Shown: in pieces, positions 1-8,999 of the stretch
Layout of the letters: every line of letters begins with the position of its first letter
How positions within the stretch are numbered: position 1 is the stretch's first letter
Source of the DNA: Fidelibacterota bacterium
Lineage (GTDB): Bacteria > Fidelibacterota > UBA8477 > JABMPR01
NCBI GenBank assembly: GCA_024278595.1
Contig: JAJRSW010000086.1
Location: 1-51,909, forward strand
Reading direction: 5' to 3'
Length of the DNA: 51,909 nt
Notes under the pieces: model-generated
Told to the model about the DNA's origin: nothing
What the model saw: only the letters and a program-made list of their open reading frames with translations
The model's database searches: none
Position numbers and translations under genes: made by a program

Positions 1-138
1 AAAGTTTTAAAAAATATATGCTTAGCAAAAATTATCCCTCACAGATGCAAATAATTCTGTTTAAAATGACCTTGTTCATAACTTTAATAATCTTCGTGGC
101 TTAGTGTGTTCGTGGCAATAATTCATGAATAATGCAGG
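1..138 (+). repeat. MITE-like dispersed repeat, family 1, copy A (cut by window edge)
   Basis: This stretch is nearly identical to 27756-27929 and 50997-51171 and to the reverse complement of 24217-24372. It lacks the first 35-40 bases of the element because the window starts inside it. The right end reads ATTCATGAATAATGCAGG, as in the other copies. It contains no reading frame. The complete copies have imperfect inverted ends, so a non-autonomous miniature element is likely. Confidence 0.85.
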
Positions 139-291
139 CTATATCAATTATTTTCAGCGAATTCTTTGAACTGATTCAAATGTGACCAGGAAATGATTGC
201 CTAAATTCAGTTTTTAGTTTAGTTCAAAGCGGGGCTAGAAAAGGAATTTTGGGTGTTTTTAATAGTAGTCATTTTGGTCATGACCATTTTG

Positions 292-494
292 CCTGGATAT
301 GTGGGTGCCCGAATGATCGCCCCGTTCTCATTGACCGGATCCATCCCTATGGCGCGGGATATTAGCGGCACGCTGAGATGCAGGTTTATGTGAACCGGGG
401 AACCGGCTATTGGGGACCACCCTTGCGGCTGGGCATTCCTTCGGAGACCACCTTATTTGAGCTGGAGTTGATAAATGCCAGGACTAACGCATAG
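292..494 (+). pseudogene. Remnant of a metallophosphoesterase (C-terminal end, frameshifted)
   Basis: Translating from 378 gives 38 codons ending at TAG 492-494, with the block YVNRGTGYWGPPLRLG followed by IPSETTLFEL. This matches the conserved C-terminal end of YkuE/YaeI-type calcineurin-like metallophosphoesterases, where the tail contributes to the metal site and ends in an E-(I/T)-T-L-(L/F) strand. About 28 residues of matching upstream sequence lie in a different frame (292-378), ending at TGA 391-393. The catalytic N-terminal domain is absent, having been replaced by repeat DNA. I call it a decayed gene fragment. The family assignment is moderately sure because only the tail remains. 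Confidence 0.6.
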
Positions 495-510
495 ACTTTT
501 AGGCTCTCTA

Positions 511-544
511 TAAAACGAAAACACCCCGGAGATCCAGGGTGTCT
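511..544 (-). terminator. Rho-independent terminator downstream of the Spy-like gene
   Basis: Read on the minus strand, an ACACCC/GGGTGT stem (521-542, with GC-rich internal bases) is followed by a T-rich run (511-520). It lies about 30 bases after the stop codon of the minus-strand gene at 575-1060. Confidence 0.6.
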
Positions 545-574
545 ACGATGTGTTCCACAGGGAGGAAGAACAGT

Positions 575-1060
575 TTAGAAACGATCTCGATGGGGACGTT
601 TATTCGGGCCGCTCTGCTGATCACAGCTCCGAGCTTTACCACGACCATCGTTGTTCTGCATCGTTCGGGCAAATATTTTAAATTGATCTTCCGTCAACAC
701 TTTTCGAACGGCCAACTGATGATCAACTTTGGATTTATCCATTTTGATCTTTACAGCACCCACCTTTTCAACCTGGGCATACAGTTTCTTCTTATTCGGC
801 TCATCTGCTTGACGCAATTTTCTCAGGGTTAGGTGTTCCGTCTGCAATTTAGCTCTGAGATCGATCATGTTTAATTCACGGTCGAAGCGCAGATCTTGCA
901 TTTGCTTTTCCTGGATCTCGGTCAGATTTAGTTCAGCGCGCATCTCCCTGGGGCTATCACAATTTCCCCTGGATCCGCGTTGCGGTTCCGCAATGATGGG
1001 GAGGGCTAGTGCCAGCGTCAGTGCCAGCAGGAGGGTCGTTTTCATTTTTTGGTGTTTCAT
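575..1060 (-). CDS. Spy/CpxP-family periplasmic protein (LTXXQ type)
   Basis: A small exported protein of about 161 residues. The N-terminus is a basic-hydrophobic signal peptide ending near IIAEPQ. The mature part is charged and helical with an LNLTEIQEKQMQDLR stretch, the LTxxQ-like repeat of Spy/CpxP proteins, and a second LTEDQFKIF repeat near the C-terminus. Family members are ATP-independent periplasmic chaperones or metal-resistance sensors. The start at 1060 is preferred over an upstream ATG at 1081 because AAAGGA lies seven bases before it. The C-terminal tail is rich in Arg, Lys and Asn. It stands alone, divergent from the cysteine desulfurase, with a terminator behind it. The substrate cannot be told from sequence. 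Confidence 0.7.
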   Translation of the reverse strand: MKHQKMKTTLLLALTLALALPIIAEPQRGSRGNCDSPREMRAELNLTEIQEKQMQDLRFDRELNMIDLRAKLQTEHLTLRKLRQADEPNKKKLYAQVEKVGAVKIKMDKSKVDHQLAVRKVLTEDQFKIFARTMQNNDGRGKARSCDQQSGPNKRPHRDRF

Positions 1061-1264
1061 TTTGGATCCTTTCAGGTTCAATTAAAATTTCTGTGGGTTT
1101 AGACCACATTGGCTTATGGAAGGTTAAGATGGGGGGAGTTTGGTGGATTGCAATCCAGCTTTCGCCTAACAGGGGAAGTTCGTCCCCATCAAATTTCACT
1201 AATAATGCTGGAAAATCAGGATTATTATCAGGCGTCATTAAGTTTAGCTGGAAAGGAGTGAACC

Positions 1265-2428
1265 ATGTTACTTGCAAATGGTGATATCTATCTGGACTAT
1301 AATGCTACCACGCCCGTGGATCCTCGAGTGCTGGAAGCCATGGGTCCTTACCTGGATCCAGAATTCGGAAATCCATCCAGTAGCCATGCGCTGGGCAAAC
1401 GCTCCCACGCAGCTGTGGAAAATGCCCGTCACCAGATTGCGGCCCTCTTACGCTGCCAGTCGGATGAAATCGTCTTCACCTCGGGCGGTTCTGAAGCTAA
1501 CAATTTGGCTTTGAAAGGGATCGTGGCCAAATATGCTCATCAGGGGCAGCACATAATTATTTCTGCCATCGAACATCCAGCTGTCTCCAAAGTGGCAAAC
1601 TACCTGATGAAGCAGGGGTTCCGTCTCTCATTCTTGCCAGTTGATGAGCAAGGCGTGGTACGGCCAACTGATCTACAGGAGATCATCACCTCCAAAACAA
1701 TCCTGGTCTCTGTCATGCATGCCAACAATGAGGTTGGAAGCATCCAACCCATCCAGGAGCTGGCTGATATTGCCCATGGGTCCGGGGCAGTATTTCATAC
1801 GGATGCAGCCCAATCTGTGAGTAAAATTCCGGTCCATGTAAATGATCTGAGATGCGATCTGCTCAGTTTGGCAGGTCACAAGCTGTATGCACCCAAAGGA
1901 ATCGGTGTTTTATACATCAAGAGCGGTCTCAGTCTGGAACCACTTATCCATGGTGCTGACCATGAAGGTGGGCTCAGGGCAGGCACAGAGAATGTATCTC
2001 ACATTGTTGGCTTGGGTCAAGCCGCCGAGATCGCGGATCAAACACTGACTGAGGAAATGAGCCGAATTCAACACTTAAGAGATTGGCTGCAAAGTGATCT
2101 AAAACAGTCTTTTCCGGAGATGCGGGTTAACGCGGCCAACACACTGCGTCTACCGAATACCCTCAGTATCAGTTTTAGGGAGTTGTCAGCTCTTGCGATC
2201 ATGGCCAACATGGAACACGTGATGGTCTCAGCAGGAGCTGCCTGTCATAGCGGGGATGGGAAGAAGGGCTCTGGCGTTCTGGAAGCCATGGGGGTTCCGC
2301 TAGCTTATCAATTAGGCACCCTCAGAGTATCACTGGGACGTTTCTGTGATGAAGCATTGGTGAAACAGGCTGCTCAAATATTGATCACCAGCACTAAAAA
2401 ATTGCTGGATCAATCAAAATCTAATTGA
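1265..2428 (+). CDS. Cysteine desulfurase / selenocysteine lyase-like, PLP-dependent class V
   Basis: At 387 residues it has full family length. It begins with YLDYNATTPVDPRV, the class V aminotransferase opening. EANNLALKG and HTDAAQ follow, then the PLP-lysine motif SLAGHKLYAPKG (Lys near residue 206) and RAGTEN. The catalytic loop reads SAGAACHSGDGKKGSGVLEA. IscS and NifS have SGSACTS followed by LEPS, whereas SAGAACHS with a Gly/Lys-rich insertion resembles selenocysteine lyase (SCLY). The enzyme would mobilise sulfur or selenium from Cys/Sec as a persulfide or selenide. An AAGGAG ribosome site precedes the ATG. No iscU, iscR or selD lies nearby, so the physiological partner is unknown. 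Cysteine desulfurase fold is certain; Sec specificity is inference. Confidence 0.88.
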   Translation: MLLANGDIYLDYNATTPVDPRVLEAMGPYLDPEFGNPSSSHALGKRSHAAVENARHQIAALLRCQSDEIVFTSGGSEANNLALKGIVAKYAHQGQHIIISAIEHPAVSKVANYLMKQGFRLSFLPVDEQGVVRPTDLQEIITSKTILVSVMHANNEVGSIQPIQELADIAHGSGAVFHTDAAQSVSKIPVHVNDLRCDLLSLAGHKLYAPKGIGVLYIKSGLSLEPLIHGADHEGGLRAGTENVSHIVGLGQAAEIADQTLTEEMSRIQHLRDWLQSDLKQSFPEMRVNAANTLRLPNTLSISFRELSALAIMANMEHVMVSAGAACHSGDGKKGSGVLEAMGVPLAYQLGTLRVSLGRFCDEALVKQAAQILITSTKKLLDQSKSN

Positions 2429-2457
2429 AATCTCACACGCCAGATTAGTTTTCAGCA

Positions 2458-3165
2458 ATGATAGATCCCAATAATAAGCTGATCCTCGTGGTTGATGATG
2501 AGGAAGATATCCGTGAACTCGTTCGCTACAACTTGAACAAACTCGAGTTTGAGACCCTGGGTGCTGAAACTGGGGAAGCAGCCTTGACCCTGGCTCGGGA
2601 AAAATCTCCGGTATTGATAGTTCTGGATCTGATGTTGCCTGGCGTGGATGGGCTTGATGTCTGCCGAATCTTGAAGAATGATGCCCGGACGGAAGATATT
2701 TGCATCATTATGCTCACCGCCAAGGGTGAAGAATCAGATATCGTCAGGGGCCTGGAGATCGGTGCCGATGATTATATCACCAAACCCTTCAGCCCGGCGA
2801 TCCTCACTGCCAGGGTAAAAGCAAATATCCGGAGAACCACTGGATCTCGCAGCCTTGATGGGCTTCTGGAATATACCGACCTCCTGATCCATAAAGGTCG
2901 TCGTGAAGTATTGGTCTCGGGAGCGAAGATAACACTGACAAACTCAGAATTCAGGATACTCTACTTTTTGGCATCTAACCCGAATTGGGTCTTTACCCGA
3001 GCCCAGATCATTGAGGCCGTAAAAGGTGATAATTATCCAGTAACTGAACGCACCGTTGATTTTCAGATTGTGGGTCTGCGAAAAAAAATGGGCAAACAGG
3101 GGGATGTAATTCGGACCGTTCGTGGTGTGGGATACCGCTTTACCGAACCTGACGGAGAGGTATAG
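2458..3165 (+). CDS. OmpR/PhoB-family response regulator
   Basis: This 235-residue protein has a receiver domain (about 8-122) and a winged-helix DNA-binding domain (about 138-230). The receiver has the acidic pocket VVDDEED, the phospho-acceptor Asp57 in VLDLMLPG, Thr87 and Lys109 in the ITKPF motif. The output domain shows LTNSEFRIL and the closing VIRTVRGVGYRF, typical of OmpR/PhoB proteins. The sensor kinase starts 14 bases after the stop, so the two form an operon. The pairing and the kinase architecture are PhoB/PhoR-like. No pst or pho transport genes are next to it, so the signal (phosphate or other) is open. Confidence 0.93.
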   Translation: MIDPNNKLILVVDDEEDIRELVRYNLNKLEFETLGAETGEAALTLAREKSPVLIVLDLMLPGVDGLDVCRILKNDARTEDICIIMLTAKGEESDIVRGLEIGADDYITKPFSPAILTARVKANIRRTTGSRSLDGLLEYTDLLIHKGRREVLVSGAKITLTNSEFRILYFLASNPNWVFTRAQIIEAVKGDNYPVTERTVDFQIVGLRKKMGKQGDVIRTVRGVGYRFTEPDGEV

Positions 3166-3179
3166 ATTCTGCAGATATC

Positions 3180-4946
3180 ATGAAAAAACATAAACTGGTC
3201 GTTAGATTATTCTCATTATACATCCTGTTAACAGCAGCAGCGATCCTGTTGATCGTAGTTTTTGCCTCCCAAGCCGTTGAAAGGTTTTATTTTAGCCAGA
3301 AAATTGAGGATATGCGGGTCAGATCAATTCTGGTAGAGCAGACCTTACTCCAATCTGGTGCAGCAGGTTCAGCAAGCCTGCAGCAGCGGTCAACTGACCT
3401 GGGGTCAACTACCTATACAAGAATTACAATTATAGATATGGCTGGGCAGGTCTTAGCTGATTCTCAGGAAGATCCAGCGACAATGGATCTGCATAATGAT
3501 CGACCTGAGTTTATCAAAGCCGTGAGCAGTGGTGAAGGGCATGATGAGCGTTGGAGTTATACCCTGGAACAGGATTATCTGTATTATGCCCGTCTCTCGA
3601 AACTGGGGACCAGGCAAGTCGTGGTACGGGTCTCATTGCCTACGCTAGACCTCCACACTGCCTTGCAGTCCATAAAAATGCAAATTTCGTTCATCGCTGT
3701 GTTGGTCATCCTGTTGATCGCCGCGCTGAATTGGTATGTATCACGCATCATTACCAGACCGATCCAGGTCATGGAAACCGGTGCCAGACGCTTTGCCAGG
3801 GGCAAATTCAAATCAAAATTACCTGAGTCTGATATTTTTGAGCTGGGCAGTCTGGCCCGATCACTCAATCACATGGCTGATCAGATATATGACCGGATCA
3901 GGGTGGTAACCCAGCAAAAGAACGAACAGATCGCCATTTTGACCAGCATGACAGAGGGGGTGTTGGCCCTGGATGCCAACGGCAGGCTTCTTGCGGTCAA
4001 TCGGTCTGCGGCCCTCATGTTCGGTTTAAAACCCATACAGGCTAAAGGTCGCCCTATCCATGAAATCATTCGTCATGTCGGATTAAATGATTTTGTTACA
4101 GCGGTATTTGAACATAAAAAAAGACAGGAATGTCGAATCACCGTGTTCCAACCAGAAGAACGGATCCTGAATGTGATCGGCAGCCGCATGCCGTCCAAAA
4201 AGGGAGCCAGCGGAGGCGCGGTCATTGTGCTCACTGATCTTACCAGGATTCAAAAACTGGAAGGGGTTCGTCGAGAATTTGTAGCCAATGTATCCCATGA
4301 GCTAAAGACCCCCATTACTGCCATCCAGGGCTATGTTGAAACCCTGCAGGATGGGGCTATGCAAGATCCGAAGCATGCCAAACGATTTTTGGAGATCATA
4401 GCGAAACATAGTGATCGGCTGGGACAGATCGTCGATGATCTGCTTGAATTATCCAGGATCGAAGAACTGTCCATGGGGGATGAGGATGCCAATTTTGAAA
4501 ATATCATGATCTCAGATCTTATGGCAGCCACCATCCAGAATTGTCAGGTTGCCGCTGATCTGAAGACCATCAAGATCCACCAGGAAGTTGAGTGGGATGG
4601 TCAGGTGTTGGTCAATCCCAAGCTCATGGCTCATGCCCTGGGGAATCTGTTGGACAACGCCATCAAGTATTCAGAAGCAGCCTCACAGATCGTGATCCGC
4701 TGTCGCTCAGAGAAAAAGCGCGGTATTATCGAGATTATTGACAGGGGACCTGGGATTGAGGCGGAACAGCTACCCCGTATCTTTGAGCGGTTTTACCGGA
4801 TCGATAAAGGTCGCAGCCGGGATGTGGGCGGCACGGGTTTAGGTTTGGCTATTGTGAAGTATATCGTAAGAATTCATGGAGGTGAAGTTGACGTACAAAG
4901 TACCCCAGGTGAGGGCAGTGTCTTCAGGATCACATTTTCAGCATAG
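3180..4946 (+). CDS. PhoR-like sensor histidine kinase (HAMP-PAS-HisKA-HATPase)
   Basis: A membrane kinase of 588 residues. A transmembrane helix at about 9-30 is followed by an extracytoplasmic sensing region (about 35-165), a second helix (about 168-187) and a HAMP segment (RPIQVMETGARRFARG, about 193-240). A PAS-like domain follows (about 250-350). The HisKA box FVANVSHELKTPIT places the autophosphorylated histidine at His373. The ATPase domain has the N-box LGNLLDNAIKYS, the G1 box DRGPGIE and GGTGLGLAIVKYIV. It should autophosphorylate and pass phosphate to Asp57 of the regulator encoded just upstream. The order matches PhoR. The signal sensed is not determinable from sequence. Confidence 0.92.
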   Translation: MKKHKLVVRLFSLYILLTAAAILLIVVFASQAVERFYFSQKIEDMRVRSILVEQTLLQSGAAGSASLQQRSTDLGSTTYTRITIIDMAGQVLADSQEDPATMDLHNDRPEFIKAVSSGEGHDERWSYTLEQDYLYYARLSKLGTRQVVVRVSLPTLDLHTALQSIKMQISFIAVLVILLIAALNWYVSRIITRPIQVMETGARRFARGKFKSKLPESDIFELGSLARSLNHMADQIYDRIRVVTQQKNEQIAILTSMTEGVLALDANGRLLAVNRSAALMFGLKPIQAKGRPIHEIIRHVGLNDFVTAVFEHKKRQECRITVFQPEERILNVIGSRMPSKKGASGGAVIVLTDLTRIQKLEGVRREFVANVSHELKTPITAIQGYVETLQDGAMQDPKHAKRFLEIIAKHSDRLGQIVDDLLELSRIEELSMGDEDANFENIMISDLMAATIQNCQVAADLKTIKIHQEVEWDGQVLVNPKLMAHALGNLLDNAIKYSEAASQIVIRCRSEKKRGIIEIIDRGPGIEAEQLPRIFERFYRIDKGRSRDVGGTGLGLAIVKYIVRIHGGEVDVQSTPGEGSVFRITFSA

Positions 4947-4978
4947 CAGGATCAACCATAAATTGGGAGCAAGGTCAA

Positions 4979-5365
4979 TTGCAAAAAAGCTTGGAAAACA
5001 ATAAGCAGTCTGCCATGGACTTTTACTCAATGGCATTTAATGATTGTAAACCGGTCGAAGCTGTCCAAAGCTATGTGGGGGCTGATTATATTCAGCACAA
5101 TCCCCTGGTTGGCGACGGTAAAGCGTCCTTTAGCGAGTATTTCAAGGAGCTGGCTGAGAAATGGCCGGGGAAAAAGGTACGCTTTGTCCGGGCTATTGCA
5201 GAGGACAATTTAGTGGTTCTCCATTGTCACCAGACCTGGCCGGGAGATAGTGACTATGTTACCATGGATATATTCCGCTTCGATGGATGTGGAAAAATTG
5301 TTGAACATTGGGATGCCATGCAGGTTGTTCCCGCAACCTCACAAAATAACAATACTATGTATTAA
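4979..5365 (+). CDS. SnoaL-like (nuclear transport factor 2 fold) protein
   Basis: This 128-residue protein has the signature of SnoaL-like polyketide-cyclase relatives: a start with NNKQSAMDFYSMAFN, then DYIQHNPLVGDG, and a closing segment with KIVEHWDAMQ. The fold is a cone-shaped alpha+beta barrel. Most bacterial members are uncharacterised and predicted to be small-molecule isomerases or binding proteins. The start is TTG at 4979, with an AAGG a few bases upstream. An ATG twelve codons further in would remove the family-typical N-K opening, so TTG is preferred. It sits 32 bases after the histidine kinase and may be co-transcribed. Confidence 0.75.
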   Translation: MQKSLENNKQSAMDFYSMAFNDCKPVEAVQSYVGADYIQHNPLVGDGKASFSEYFKELAEKWPGKKVRFVRAIAEDNLVVLHCHQTWPGDSDYVTMDIFRFDGCGKIVEHWDAMQVVPATSQNNNTMY

Positions 5366-5445
5366 CACCTGAGGTATACTCGTTGCGGAGCCTGAACGCT
5401 TGGTGCATAGGCACCATTCAATTTAAAAGACAGGGAAGTACCAAA

Positions 5446-5706
5446 ATGAAAAAATATCTGAACCAATTTACCTTATTCCGGGACCCGGTCTATTGGGCGA
5501 AAACGGCTGTTAGCACCTGGCCCAGATTTGGGTTCATCACTTTATTTTTGGTTCTGTTTACAAAAAACATCATCGAGAGATCCAGTGAGGTTGGTCCCCG
5601 TTGGTTTGACACCTTGTTGCTGGTCAGTATTCCCCTGATGCTACTGTATGCCTTACGGAGACTTTATTTAGAACTGCCAGATAACGACAGCTCAACAGTG
5701 AAATAA
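5446..5706 (+). CDS. Small membrane protein, unknown function
   Basis: A protein of 86 residues when started at the ATG preceded by CAGGGAAG; a longer frame opens at TTG 5383 without a better ribosome site. Two hydrophobic stretches are visible: RFGFITLFLVLF (about 26-40) and FDTLLLVSIPLMLLYALRRL (about 55-75). A Tyr/Trp-rich, charged N-terminus precedes them and a short acidic tail (LPDNDSS) follows. I recognise no family. It is 80 bases behind the SnoaL-like gene and convergent with plsY. Confidence 0.5.
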   Translation: MKKYLNQFTLFRDPVYWAKTAVSTWPRFGFITLFLVLFTKNIIERSSEVGPRWFDTLLLVSIPLMLLYALRRLYLELPDNDSSTVK

Positions 5707-5780
5707 ATTATACCAGTTACACTCCCAAATTGGCCATAACTCCGACATCTTTTGCACTTTTACTTCACTCAAAATGCTCA

Positions 5781-5800
5781 TCCCGACAAGCTTATCGGGA
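5781..5800. repeat. 20-bp near-perfect palindrome between convergent genes
   Basis: TCCCGACAAGCTTATCGGGA is a palindrome with one mismatched pair, at the end of plsY. A related 21-bp version (TCCCGACAAACTTGTCCGGGA) lies at 9225-9245. It could act as a weak hairpin for either convergent gene, but it lacks a strong T tract on the plus side. Confidence 0.55.
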
Positions 5801-6460
5801 CTATGGTTTCTTCTTAAAGATCCGGGCTTTCTCAAAGCGGTTTTCGGTGCCTTCACGCATACGGGTGATGTTTGAACGATGGGTGAAAATGATGAATACC
5901 GGGACCAGCAAGGAAAACACTCGCAGAGTTAACGAGATCTGGGCCTCCGGCATGATCCCTTCGATGATAAATAGAGTGATGGGTAAGGCAGTCGCCGCCA
6001 ACATACTCCCCAGGGAAACGATCCCGGTGGTCATGAGGGTCAGAACAAACACCAAAATACAGAAGGGCAAGGCAGTCGGGAAGAGGGCGATCAACATGCC
6101 GGCTGCCGTGCCGACCCCTTTGCCGCCTTTAAATCCGGCAAAAATTGTGTAGGTGTGACCCAGGACAGCAGCAAAACCAGCCAGGATCATCAAAGCATCT
6201 GGATTACTACCAAACAGGATGGAACTGGAATCGAGATGACCGGCGATATAGGCTGGCAGCCACCCTTTGAACACATCCACCAGCGTGACCAATAAGGCCG
6301 GTTTCCACCCAAAGGTCCGGAATACATTTGTCGCACCTGCGTTACCAGAGCCGTGTTCACGGATATCAGCTTTATATTTTAATCGGGAAACAATAATACT
6401 CGTTGGTGTTGAGCCAACAATGTAAGCGATCAGAATAAGTAGTATCAGTTCAAACATCAT
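5801..6460 (-). CDS. plsY: Acyl-phosphate:glycerol-3-phosphate acyltransferase PlsY
   Basis: At 219 residues it has family length with about five to seven membrane segments. The three conserved cytosolic motifs are present: an opening IAYIVGSTPTSIIVSR, motif 1 HGSGNAGATNVFRTFG, and motif 2 GHTYTIFAGFKGGKGVGTA (glycerol-3-phosphate and acyl-phosphate binding). Motif 3 is the HRSNITRMREGTENRF block at the C-terminus. It transfers an acyl group from acyl-phosphate to position 1 of glycerol-3-phosphate in the inner membrane, the first step of phospholipid synthesis. It lies 76 bases downstream of the fatty acid kinase fusion on the same strand. AAGGA precedes the tandem ATGs at 6460 and 6457. Confidence 0.95.
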   Translation of the reverse strand: MMFELILLILIAYIVGSTPTSIIVSRLKYKADIREHGSGNAGATNVFRTFGWKPALLVTLVDVFKGWLPAYIAGHLDSSSILFGSNPDALMILAGFAAVLGHTYTIFAGFKGGKGVGTAAGMLIALFPTALPFCILVFVLTLMTTGIVSLGSMLAATALPITLFIIEGIMPEAQISLTLRVFSLLVPVFIIFTHRSNITRMREGTENRFEKARIFKKKP

Positions 6461-6536
6461 TTAATTCCTTAATTTACTTGAGTCTAAATATACTCATTTC
6501 CACCAATTGAGTTAGACAATTAATTGTGCGATTATA

Positions 6537-8324
6537 TTAATAGTATTGCAGGGCGATCCCAACTGCCCCAACACCGCCATGCACACCCAGTGCCGGACAA
6601 AAATCAGTGACGAAAACAAAGGCATCCGGGAAAAGCTCATTGAACGTTAACCGGTATTTCTCAGCAATCTCCGGGTTCATCCCATGGACGATGCCGATCC
6701 GCTTTATTGAACGTCCCTTAGCTTTCTTCAACACAAATTTTTCAAATTTATCAAAGATATTCTTGCGACCCAAAGTGGCACCACATGGTTTTAAATACCC
6801 CTCCTTATTAATACTCAAGATCAGGTTCAGGCGCAGCAAATCGATGATCCGCTTTTTGCCCAGGCTTAACCGACCCCCTTTCAATACTGCATCCAGAGTT
6901 TTTAACCCGATATAGATGTCGGTATTTTGAATGGCATATTCGACCTTTTCAAGGATCTCCTGGAAGGTCAGATCAGCGTCAATTGCTTCCGCTGCTTCTA
7001 AAGCAATGGATCCGGTACCAGCTGAGATGGATAAAGCGTCCAATAGGATCGCGTCCTTTTTAAAGGTGACCTGTTTAATTGCAGCAGTGGCATTTTGCAG
7101 GGTCCCGCTCAAGACCTTTGGAAGATGGAGGGAGATAACCGATTCGTAATGCGAAGCTAAAAACTGGTACATCCGCCGGAAATCAGCCGGGGGCGGTTGG
7201 GATGATTGTGGGTGATCCTTGGATTCTGCCAATCGCTGGTAAAATTCTTCATTGGTTATGGTCACCCGATCGATGAATTGCCTTTTTCCGAAATTTAAAC
7301 GGACAGGTACCACATGGAGGTGGTGTTGTTCCAACACTTCTGGCGGGAGATCGCAGGTGGAATCAACCACTAGCGCGATTCGCTTATCTGAACGAACACT
7401 CCTATTCTGCTCACGCATATCATCCACTTTTTCCTGCTGGACCTCCCCAAACTGTGCCAAGGTTTTAAAGAGTTTGCCGGGATCATTCGTGTGAATATGG
7501 ATCTTGGCCCGGTGTTTCGAGCCGGCGATGACAATACTGTCACCCAGGGGCTGCAGCGCCTTATTGAGTGATTCACGGGGAATATCCTCCCCAACGATGA
7601 TGCATTCACTGCAGTAGGGGAAGGCCAGGTTATTGATGACCTGTTCACTCATTTCCAGAGCTGCGGATGAGAATTCGTTCTCGATCTTGGGGAGTCGCCG
7701 GATGTCACCTGTGTTCATGAAAGACATAACGCCCTCAAGTATATTCAAAAAACCCTGTCCGGCGGCATCCACGACGCCGGCATCCTTTAGCACCTGCAGT
7801 TGTTCTGGTGTATGGTCTAATGCTTTCTGGGCCAAATCCATTGCTGCTTTCCAGACCTGTTGAAAATTGGCACTGGTAGCAGCAGCATCTGTTAAGGCAT
7901 CGCTCCAGGCGCGGAGAACTGAAAGGATAGTACCTTCCACAGGTTTCATCAGGGCTGTATATGCTTCATCCACCGCGATCCTGGAGGCACTGGCAAATTG
8001 GCTGGTGTTCACTGCTTTGAATGGTTTTAATCCTGTGCTCAGACCCTGGAAGAATTGAGCCAGGATCACACCAGAGTTCCCCCGGGCATTGTCCAGGGCT
8101 GCTTCTGCAACCAGGTGGCTTAGCTCATTTAAGGCAACCCGATTATGGGGTTGAATGTTCTCAATGATTCCCATCAATGTGAAGGCCATATTCGTTCCAG
8201 TGTCACCATCTGGAACAGGAAAAACGTTGATCTTATTGAGATAGTCCTGCTCATCGAGTAGACTTTGGATACCGGCATAGAGAACACGATACAATCGGAT
8301 ACCATCTAGATAGGCTATTTTCAT
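6537..8324 (-). CDS. Fused fatty acid kinase: FakA (DAK2) plus FakB (DegV)
   Basis: A 595-residue fusion. Residues 1-200 form a DAK2/DhaL-type kinase domain with the metal-nucleotide motif VFPVPDGDTGTNM (about 34-46) and LDNARGNSGVILAQFFQG. Residues 220-308 match the FakA middle/C-terminal region (KIHIHTNDPGKLF). Residues 315-595 form a DegV (EDD) lipid-binding domain beginning IALVVDSTCDLPPE, with the fatty-acid carboxyl-binding Ser/Thr motifs DST and VLSGT. In Firmicutes FakA phosphorylates fatty acids held by a separate FakB, giving acyl-phosphate. Here both are on one chain. plsY follows directly on the same strand, matching that product. The role in exogenous or recycled fatty acid use is inferred from family knowledge. 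Confidence 0.9.
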   Translation of the reverse strand: MKIAYLDGIRLYRVLYAGIQSLLDEQDYLNKINVFPVPDGDTGTNMAFTLMGIIENIQPHNRVALNELSHLVAEAALDNARGNSGVILAQFFQGLSTGLKPFKAVNTSQFASASRIAVDEAYTALMKPVEGTILSVLRAWSDALTDAAATSANFQQVWKAAMDLAQKALDHTPEQLQVLKDAGVVDAAGQGFLNILEGVMSFMNTGDIRRLPKIENEFSSAALEMSEQVINNLAFPYCSECIIVGEDIPRESLNKALQPLGDSIVIAGSKHRAKIHIHTNDPGKLFKTLAQFGEVQQEKVDDMREQNRSVRSDKRIALVVDSTCDLPPEVLEQHHLHVVPVRLNFGKRQFIDRVTITNEEFYQRLAESKDHPQSSQPPPADFRRMYQFLASHYESVISLHLPKVLSGTLQNATAAIKQVTFKKDAILLDALSISAGTGSIALEAAEAIDADLTFQEILEKVEYAIQNTDIYIGLKTLDAVLKGGRLSLGKKRIIDLLRLNLILSINKEGYLKPCGATLGRKNIFDKFEKFVLKKAKGRSIKRIGIVHGMNPEIAEKYRLTFNELFPDAFVFVTDFCPALGVHGGVGAVGIALQYY

Positions 8325-8620
8325 GCGACCCTCTTTGTTATCACCAACTTATGGGCTTCTGGATTGAATACTTAAATTGCGTTTATGGTGCGACAATATA
8401 GGAACTAAAACAGGGTTCATGAAAAGAATAAAAATCTCACTTTAAGCGTGTGTAGCGTTCAAATAGTGTTTGGGATTCGTCCAGATGGACTCATATTTGC
8501 ACGTTCGTTGACTCGATGAACCTGGTTTTATGCATGGACTGTATGGTTGATACATGCAGGTATAAAACCCCAAACGTCTCCCCAGGTGATTTCCTCGGGT
8601 GACATCATAAATTGAGATAG

Positions 8621-8878
<258 letters not shown>

Positions 8879-8916
8879 TTTAGTACTTACGTTTTCTCAA
8901 CATTCTGTTGTTATAA

Positions 8917-8951
8917 AAGAGGCTGTCTCAACCAGAGACAGCCTCTTTTTA
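8917..8951 (+). terminator. Strong Rho-independent terminator after the ferredoxin gene
   Basis: A perfect 13-bp stem (AAGAGGCTGTCTC with GAGACAGCCTCTT), a five-base loop and a run of T. It starts 38 bases after the ferredoxin stop. Confidence 0.92.
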
Positions 8952-8999
8952 GTTTGTGGGAGATAAATCCAAAATATTTCTATTCCGTCACATTTTTCG

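Noticed and set aside
2458-4946. Naming the two-component system phoB-phoR
   Set aside because: Domain order fits, but there are no pst or phosphatase genes nearby; the signal is not shown by the sequence.
5730-6152. A 140-codon frame opposite plsY
   Set aside because: It is composed of basic and Pro-rich residues typical of an antisense shadow, and plsY on the other strand has all family motifs.
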